The translations under genes were made by a program, and so were the position numbers. Below are positions 14,429 to 18,652 of a DNA stretch of 18,652 nucleotides, piece after piece. This DNA is from CAG-791 sp000431495 (GTDB taxonomy: Bacteria; Bacillota; Clostridia; Lachnospirales; Lachnospiraceae): NCBI GenBank assembly GCA_052117605.1, contig JBQKIT010000028.1; one strand, given 5' to 3'. How positions within the stretch are numbered: the stretch's first letter is position 1; each line of letters begins with the position of its first letter. The notes under the pieces were generated by a model. It ran no database searches, had not been told where the DNA came from, and saw only the letters and a program-made list of their open reading frames with translations.

Positions 14429-15559
14429 ATGGCAGAATCGGAACTGGCGGCAGATAAAACACAGACGGAGGAGCTGCTTTCGTGGTACGCGGCAAAACGG
14501 AGAATCCTGCCCTGGCGGGAGGATCCTACGCCGTATCATGTCTGGCTCTCTGAGATCATGCTTCAGCAGACACGGGTAGAGGCAGGAAAAGCCTATTATC
14601 TTCGTTTTCTGGAACAGCTGCCGGACATTGCAGCTCTTGCAGCGGCACCGGAGGAGGTTTACCTGAAGCTTTGGGAAGGACTCGGATATTATTCCCGAGT
14701 ACGGAATCTTCACAAGGCTGCCGTGATGATCATGGAGGAATATGGCGGGGAAATGCCGTCTTCTGCCAGTGAGCTTGTAAAGCTCCCTGGAATCGGGCCG
14801 TACTCTGCGGCGGCGATTGCATCCATTGCGTTTCAGCAGCAGGAGGTATCTGTAGACGGAAATCTGCTGCGTGTTTTCGCAAGGATGACGGAATACGGGG
14901 AGGATATCAAGGCTCCGGCAGCAAGAAAGGCGGCGCTTGCCTATTATGAGGAGCGGATTGCATCGGTAAAACGGCCCGGGGATTTCAACCAGGCTCTGAT
15001 GGATCTGGGAGCCGGGATCTGCCTTCCGAACGGCGTACCTCTTTGCCCAGAGTGTCCGTGGGCAGAAAGGTGCCGGGCACATCAGACTGGCCGTGAAACA
15101 GAATTTCCGGCGGCTGTTATGAAAAAAGCCAGAAAGCAGGAAGACCTCACCGTATTTCTGATTCATGCGGGAAATCTTGTGGCGATCCACAGAAGACCGG
15201 GCGACGGACTCCTTGCCGGTCTGTGGGAGTTTCCGAATGTGCCGGGGCATCTGAGCGAAGAAGAGGCGAAGATGTCTCTTGCCGGAATGAAGCTGCGCAG
15301 GGAGCCGGAATTCATACGAAAGCTGCCGGCAGCGAAGCATATTTTTTCTCACATTGAATGGCACATGACGGGATACGAGATTCGGATTCCGGAGCTCTCC
15401 GGGGAAGAGCTGGAGGAGCTTCAGGAGGATGAGACTTATTTTGTCAGTCACAAAGAGCTGACAGAACACTATTCGATTCCGTCAGCCTTTGAGAAATACA
15501 AGCGGTATGAAGAGAAAATGTTAAAGGGCGGGGTTACAGAACCGTCTGCGCCTGTGTAA
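14429..15559 (+). CDS. mutY: Adenine DNA glycosylase MutY
   Basis: MutY removes adenine mispaired with 8-oxoguanine or guanine in DNA, starting base excision repair. The 376 residues contain Glu42 in SEIMLQQTRV, the helix-hairpin-helix LPGIGPYSAAAI (119-130), and catalytic Asp143 in VDGNLLRVFARM. The iron-sulphur cluster cysteines are 198, 206, 209 and 215. The first gap is seven residues (CLPNGVPLC), a spacing I recall as common in Bacillota. The C-terminal part (about 230-360) is the NUDIX-like domain that recognises 8-oxoguanine, with GLLAGLWEFPN. Start ATG follows GGGGAAAGCAGGA. The gene ends inside the convergent YkgJ-type gene by 26 bases. Confidence 0.96.
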   Translation: MAESELAADKTQTEELLSWYAAKRRILPWREDPTPYHVWLSEIMLQQTRVEAGKAYYLRFLEQLPDIAALAAAPEEVYLKLWEGLGYYSRVRNLHKAAVMIMEEYGGEMPSSASELVKLPGIGPYSAAAIASIAFQQQEVSVDGNLLRVFARMTEYGEDIKAPAARKAALAYYEERIASVKRPGDFNQALMDLGAGICLPNGVPLCPECPWAERCRAHQTGRETEFPAAVMKKARKQEDLTVFLIHAGNLVAIHRRPGDGLLAGLWEFPNVPGHLSEEEAKMSLAGMKLRREPEFIRKLPAAKHIFSHIEWHMTGYEIRIPELSGEELEELQEDETYFVSHKELTEHYSIPSAFEKYKRYEEKMLKGGVTEPSAPV

Positions 15560-16187
15560 GCCGCATGCGAAACAGGGAATAGAAATCCGAAGAGCCATCC
15601 TCCGGAATCACGTAGGGAGTGACGAAGAAGACCTTCAGAATAAACAGGTTGAGCTGCTGCGCAAAGGCGGTATCATCGGAGGATGCCAGGAAGCTCTTCA
15701 CATCCTTACAGAAATAATGCCATTCGGAGACATATTTCTCATATTCGGAAAGCTCCGCAATGCCGAGCCATTTGCTGATCCGGACTTTTATTTTTCCGGG
15801 CATGTCGCAGCCGTTGTCCACGATAAAATAGCGGAAGGTGCGGGTATCTGCGTCGTAATCGCGGCCGAGCGGGAACAGCCGGCACAGTCCCGGACGGAAC
15901 GGATGAATGGAGCAGCGGCCGTCGGAAGACAGAAGCGGACAGGCGCCGTTTTCTCCGTCCTGCATCCGAAGGTGCGGGAGAATCATGCCTTCCTCCTCGT
16001 GAAGAGCAAGGATGCCTGCGGCGCGAAGCTCTTCAAAACTCTTTCCGAGGCCGGAGGAGAGCTGGTAAATGTCCCAGGGATCCAGATGAATGGTGTCTGT
16101 CATGCCGTGGCAGCAGTCTCCGCAGCCGTTGCATTTCTCGCAGTACACCTTTGCCAGGTCGGAGTGCTGAAAATATTTGTGATCCAT
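15534..16187 (-). CDS. YkgJ-family cysteine-cluster protein
   Basis: A 217-residue cytoplasmic protein of the YkgJ family, thought to bind zinc or iron; no reaction is established. Cysteines lie at 16, 19, 22, 25 and 26 (CEKCNGCGDCC), 83 and 92 (ACPLLSSDGRCSI), 102 (CRLFP) and 127. The FRPGLCRLFPLGR segment is the family signature. AAAGGA precedes the ATG by 8 bases. It lies 46 bases after rlmH on the same strand, so the two are probably cotranscribed. Its last 26 bases overlap the 3' end of mutY on the opposite strand. The cysteine pattern resembles the FliB-like protein at 16786-17736, which suggests a common metal-binding core. Confidence 0.87.
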   Translation of the reverse strand: MDHKYFQHSDLAKVYCEKCNGCGDCCHGMTDTIHLDPWDIYQLSSGLGKSFEELRAAGILALHEEEGMILPHLRMQDGENGACPLLSSDGRCSIHPFRPGLCRLFPLGRDYDADTRTFRYFIVDNGCDMPGKIKVRISKWLGIAELSEYEKYVSEWHYFCKDVKSFLASSDDTAFAQQLNLFILKVFFVTPYVIPEDGSSDFYSLFRMRLTQAQTVL

Positions 16188-16205
16188 AGTTGAAATCCTT
16201 TACTG

Positions 16206-16240
16206 ACAGCGTTCGGCAAGCCGCGCTGTTCTTTTATTTG
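16206..16240 (+). terminator. Possible plus-strand terminator between rlmH and the YkgJ-type gene
   Basis: On the plus strand, ACAGCG (16206-16211) pairs with CGCTGT (16224-16229), and an inner CGG pairs with CCG around CAAG. The T-rich TCTTTTATTTG follows. This has the form of a modest intrinsic terminator for plus-strand RNA, such as read-through from mutY. On the minus strand the hairpin lacks a T run, so rlmH-to-YkgJ transcription should pass. Confidence 0.45.
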
Positions 16241-16710
16241 TGATAGGCCCTGCCTGCGTCAATCATGAAGCCGCGGTAAATTTGTTCCAGAACCAGAACT
16301 CGTGTCATCAGGTGCGTAAACGTCAGATCCGAGAGCTTCCAGCGGGCGTTGGCTCTTGCAAGAAGCGCTTCTCCCGGACCAAGGGAGCCTGCAATGACAA
16401 AAACCAGGCTGGAAGCCCTGCACTGCCAGGAGGCAAGCTGCGCCGCAAACTCTTCGGAGCTCCATTCCTTTCCATGAAGATCAAGGAGAATACAGAAATC
16501 GGAGGGACGGATCTTCTCCAGTGCCCTTGCGGCCTCCCGGTCCTTGATCAGCTGCGCTTCGGCGGGCCGGTCTGCATGAGCATTTGCCTCATCCTTTACT
16601 TCCATAACCTCAGCCTTGCAGAAGGCAGAGAGTCTTTTCAGATATTCCCTCTGAAGCGTGTCCAGAGATTTGTCCTTCATGTGACCGATGCAGAGAATGG
16701 TTACATTCAT
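16234..16710 (-). CDS. rlmH: 23S rRNA (pseudouridine-1915 N3)-methyltransferase
   Basis: RlmH is a SPOUT methyltransferase that modifies pseudouridine 1915 in helix 69 of 23S rRNA on assembled ribosomes. The 158 residues match the usual length of about 155-160. The start MNVTILCIGHMK, FCILLDLHGKEWSSEEFA (72-89), VFVIAGSLGPGE (103-114), FTHLMTRVLVLEQIYRGF (131-148) and the terminal YHK required for catalysis are all present. The SAM-loop reads IAGSLG where most homologues have IGG.xG, so it is slightly divergent. The same reading frame stays open far upstream across the FliB-like gene, but that is a shadow; ATG at 16710 has AAAGGAA 10 bases before it. It is followed by the YkgJ-type gene. Confidence 0.95.
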   Translation of the reverse strand: MNVTILCIGHMKDKSLDTLQREYLKRLSAFCKAEVMEVKDEANAHADRPAEAQLIKDREAARALEKIRPSDFCILLDLHGKEWSSEEFAAQLASWQCRASSLVFVIAGSLGPGEALLARANARWKLSDLTFTHLMTRVLVLEQIYRGFMIDAGRAYHK

Positions 16711-16785
16711 GTGGTAAAATTCCTTTGTAATTGCATTTTGCGGTTTTGAAAAATGATCATGCGGCCAGGGGCCAGGAGAGTCATC

Positions 16786-17736
16786 ATGCATATTGAGTAT
16801 CCGGAATATTATAACAAATTTCATTGTCTGGCGGGCGACTGTCCGGACACCTGCTGCAAGGACTGGGAGGTCGATGTAGACGAGGACACCTTCTATTATT
16901 ACAAGGTTCAGGAGGGAGAGCTCGGAAAGAAGCTGGAGCAGTGCCTCGTGGAGGACGGAGACCTGAAATACATTCCGATGAAGAAGGATGGAAGCTGCCC
17001 GTTTCTGACGGAGGGGAAGCTGTGTGAGATCTGCAGCTGCCTCGGAGAAGAGGGACTCAGTCAGGTCTGTCAGGAGTATCCCCGCTATTATATGGGAATC
17101 GGTCATTATGAGCAGGTGGATCTGAGCCTTTCCTGCATGGAGGTGGGGCGGCTTCTGTTCACGCAGGCTGGTCCTGTCCGGTATGAGAAATCCGAGAATG
17201 ATGAGGAAGCGTGGGAAACACTCTCGGATACGGATCAGAAGAGGCTGACGGAGATCCGGAGGCTGCGTGATTCCATGATCGCCTCGCTCCAGGAAAATGA
17301 TGGCAGCAGGGAGCCTGCGATCTGTATTCTTCCCGATGCCAAGGGGGATGAACGTCTTCGCAGAATTCTGAGGCAGCTTGACGTACTGGATTCCGAGAGC
17401 GGAATTCTCCTGGAGGAAGTCGAAGAAAACTATGAAGAAATCCGGAATCGCGAGGCTGCCTTCCGGGAGAAGTACAAAGAGCTCCTGGAGAGGCTGTTTA
17501 CGAAGTTTGCGGTCTATCTGGTGTTCCGCTATACGCTGGATTCCTATTATGAAGGGAATCTGGAGAAAGAGCAGAGGTTCTGGAATCGAAGCCTTCGCCT
17601 TCTGTTTCTCATGTGCGTGAATTATGAGCGGAAGGAAGGTGCCTTTGGAGTGGGCGCAATGATCCGGATGGCAGAACATTTTTCCCGACAGATCGAGCAC
17701 AGTGATGAGAACGTGGAGCGGATGAAGCAGGAATGA
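16786..17736 (+). CDS. FliB-like cysteine-rich protein (annotated family: flagellin lysine-N-methylase)
   Basis: The 316-residue protein has the cysteine-rich N terminus of the FliB family: Cys14, 19, 23, 24 (CLAGDCPDTCC), 71, 80, 83, 85, 95 and 117, plus the family segment SQVCQEYPRYYMGIGHYE. FliB methylates flagellin lysines in Salmonella, but homologues occur in many Bacillota without flagella, and no flagellar gene lies in this window. The function here is therefore uncertain. The C-terminal half is mostly helical and charged. An in-frame upstream ATG at 16753 exists, but AGGAGAG 7 bases before 16786 and the typical start MHIEYPEYYNKFHC favour the later codon. The stop overlaps the start of a 42-codon open frame. 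Divergent from rlmH over 75 bases. Confidence 0.83.
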   Translation: MHIEYPEYYNKFHCLAGDCPDTCCKDWEVDVDEDTFYYYKVQEGELGKKLEQCLVEDGDLKYIPMKKDGSCPFLTEGKLCEICSCLGEEGLSQVCQEYPRYYMGIGHYEQVDLSLSCMEVGRLLFTQAGPVRYEKSENDEEAWETLSDTDQKRLTEIRRLRDSMIASLQENDGSREPAICILPDAKGDERLRRILRQLDVLDSESGILLEEVEENYEEIRNREAAFREKYKELLERLFTKFAVYLVFRYTLDSYYEGNLEKEQRFWNRSLRLLFLMCVNYERKEGAFGVGAMIRMAEHFSRQIEHSDENVERMKQE

Positions 17737-17861
17737 GAAAAAGAATTGTTTTTACCGGATTTTCCGAAGAAGACGGCAGGTTCACAGGATTCGACAAACG
17801 TGGTAGGATGGTAAAAAAATTGAGCCAGGCCTTATGTGAGGCGGAAGGAGCACACCGATGA
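17733..17861 (+). CDS. Possible 42-residue small protein linking the FliB-like gene and thrH
   Basis: An uninterrupted frame begins with ATG overlapping the FliB-like stop (ATGA) and ends with TGA overlapping the thrH start (ATGA). It would encode a basic peptide starting MRKRIVFTGFSEED and ending LCEAEGAHR. Only a weak AGGA lies upstream, two bases before the ATG, though overlap could permit re-initiation. I recognise no family. The alternative is that this stretch is simply the thrH leader, since it also contains a possible promoter at 17781-17809. Confidence 0.3.
   Translation: MRKRIVFTGFSEEDGRFTGFDKRGRMVKKLSQALCEAEGAHR
17781..17809 (+). promoter_or_regulatory. Possible promoter for thrH
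   Basis: TTCACA (17781-17786, five of six consensus bases) and TAGGAT (17804-17809, four of six) are separated by exactly 17 bases. RNA would start near 17816, about 40 bases before the thrH ATG. It competes with the idea that this stretch encodes a 42-residue protein. Confidence 0.45.
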
Positions 17862-18457
17862 ACATTGTATGTCTTGATCTTGAGGGAGTTCTCGTACCTG
17901 AAATCTGGATTGCGTTCTCGCAGGTATCCGGGATTCCGGAGCTGAAACGCACAACCCGTGATGAGCCGGACTATGACAAGCTGATGAAATGGCGTCTTGG
18001 TATTCTGAAGGAGCATGGGCTTGGCCTGAAGGAGATTCAGGAGACCATTGCGAACATCGATCCGCTTCCCGGCGCGAAGGAATTTCTGGATGAGCTCCGC
18101 AAGGTGACGCAGGTGATCATCATCAGCGACACGTTCTCGGAATTTGCAGGCCCTCTGATGGCGAAGCTTGGCTATCCTACAATCTTCTGCAATTCTCTGG
18201 AGGTCGCTCCCTCCGGAGAAATTACCGGCTTTAACATGCGGATTGAGAATTCCAAACTTACGACAGTGAAGGCACTGCAGTCGATCGGCTTTGAGACCAT
18301 TGCAAGCGGAGATTCCTACAACGACCTTGGCATGATCCGCGCGAGCAAGGCAGGCTTCCTGTTCCGCTCCACGGAGCAGATTAAGAAGGATAATCTGGAT
18401 CTTCCTGCCTATGAGACTTTTGAAGAGCTTGCGGCCGCGATCCGCAAGGCCCTGTAA
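17858..18457 (+). CDS. thrH: HAD-family phosphoserine phosphatase/homoserine phosphotransferase
   Basis: ThrH dephosphorylates phosphoserine and, in Pseudomonas, can transfer the phosphate to homoserine, touching serine and threonine synthesis in the cytoplasm. The 199-residue length fits the family (about 200-205). Motif I is DLEGVLVPEIW (7-17, nucleophile Asp7), with Glu9 in place of the usual Asp, as in ThrH. Motif II is ISDTF (89-93, Ser90). Lys133 is the motif III lysine, and motif IV is SGDSYNDLGM (150-159, Asp152 and Asp156). AAGGAG lies 7 bases before the ATG. No ser or thr genes are beside it. It is followed by a strong terminator. Whether it acts mainly as phosphatase or phosphotransferase here is unknown. 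Confidence 0.92.
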   Translation: MNIVCLDLEGVLVPEIWIAFSQVSGIPELKRTTRDEPDYDKLMKWRLGILKEHGLGLKEIQETIANIDPLPGAKEFLDELRKVTQVIIISDTFSEFAGPLMAKLGYPTIFCNSLEVAPSGEITGFNMRIENSKLTTVKALQSIGFETIASGDSYNDLGMIRASKAGFLFRSTEQIKKDNLDLPAYETFEELAAAIRKAL

Positions 18458-18510
18458 AAGCGTAAGACCGACCTGAAATCGCAACGCACTGTAAACCTGA
18501 CACCATTGTT

Positions 18511-18547
18511 CCCAGAGTCATTGGAAAGACAGACTCTGGGATTTTCT
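18511..18547 (+). terminator. Intrinsic terminator after thrH
   Basis: CCCAGAGTC (18511-18519) pairs perfectly with GACTCTGGG (18532-18540) around a 12-base loop, followed by ATTTTCT. It should end the thrH transcript. It also looks like the 5' exon stem-loop used by class C group II introns as a target. Confidence 0.9.
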
Positions 18548-18548
18548 A

Positions 18549-18652
18549 GTTTGCGCGCCATGGGCGCGCTCTAACGGGTGTAAGTCCCGAGTACGCGTAG
18601 GCAACGACGAAGTACATAGCTGAACAGCAAGGGTGTCCATCGTGAGGTGGAA
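18549..18652 (+). mobile_element. Group IIC-type intron, 5' end (runs off the window)
   Basis: The last 104 bases match the start of domain I of a class C group II intron, a self-splicing retroelement. The match is to the Oceanobacillus iheyensis group IIC intron as I remember it: GTTTGCGCGCC start, a hairpin GCGCGCC-ATG-GGCGCGC (18553-18569), GGGTGTAAGTCCCG, AGGCAAC, TAGCTGAACAGCAAGGGTG and TCC...GAGGTGGAA, all in the same order. The expected 5' splice site is before G18549. It lies 8 bases after the thrH terminator stem, the placement typical of this class. The catalytic domain V, any reverse transcriptase gene and the 3' end are beyond the window, so activity cannot be judged. Confidence 0.87.

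Noticed and set aside
13538..15469. A 643-codon open frame on the minus strand across the UlaG-like gene and mutY
   Set aside because: It lies antisense to two genes with complete catalytic motifs. Its translation is rich in Arg, His, Cys and Leu without any recognisable domain, as expected of a shadow frame in this codon usage.
16711..16785. Clear divergent promoters between rlmH and the FliB-like gene
   Set aside because: TTGCAT and a few AT-rich stretches are present, but no -10 box with acceptable match and spacing could be chosen on either strand.
16711..17700. A 330-codon N-terminal extension of rlmH on the minus strand
   Set aside because: The extension runs antisense to the FliB-like gene, has no domain, and a normal RlmH of 158 residues with its own ribosome site begins at 16710.

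Overview
The window looks like a chromosomal segment from a Gram-positive Bacillota, Clostridia- or Erysipelotrichia-like (Lachnospiraceae is plausible). The evidence is AGGAGG-type ribosome binding sites before most genes, tRNA genes without an encoded CCA, a DUF6472-type small protein, a FliB-like cysteine protein, and DltB/AlgI-type surface acylation genes. I cannot name a genus. Every stretch longer than 300 bases contains genes. || Layout. (1) Bases 1-33 are the last bases of a 23S rRNA gene. Six tRNA genes follow (Asp, Val, Thr, Tyr, initiator Met, Phe; 157-772), with no 5S rRNA gene between. (2) On the minus strand (6785 down to 868) a compact series reads SGNH-hydrolase-like membrane protein, FkbH-like HAD-IIIC protein, acyl carrier protein, MBOAT acyltransferase, then mtnN. 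A hairpin terminator at 798-851 ends it and faces the tRNA array. (3) Divergent from it, on the plus strand (6838-15559), nine closely packed genes run: histidine kinase, response regulator, MATE transporter, DUF6472-like small protein, trmL, a second MBOAT, a second SGNH-like protein, an UlaG-like metallo-hydrolase and mutY. (4) A minus-strand pair, rlmH and a YkgJ-type cysteine-cluster gene, converges on mutY with a 26-base overlap. (5) A plus-strand FliB-like gene and thrH follow, with a possible 42-codon gene between them. (6) A strong terminator follows thrH, and 8 bases after its stem the 5' end of a group IIC-type intron begins and runs off the window. || How the genes may work together. 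FkbH-type proteins load a three-carbon glyceryl unit from a glycolytic intermediate onto an ACP in polyketide pathways. Here the FkbH-like protein and ACP are encoded with a membrane O-acyltransferase and a membrane-anchored SGNH protein. The simplest reading is a dedicated envelope acylation machine: FkbH-like protein charges the ACP, MBOAT moves the acyl group across the membrane, and the SGNH protein completes transfer onto a glycan or polymer. That donor and target are inferred, not shown. A second MBOAT/SGNH pair without its own ACP or loading enzyme lies 4 kb away in the opposite orientation, beyond a two-component system and a MATE transporter. The rest is translation and RNA modification (tRNAs, trmL, rlmH), DNA repair (mutY), methyl-cycle salvage (mtnN) and amino-acid phosphate metabolism (thrH).
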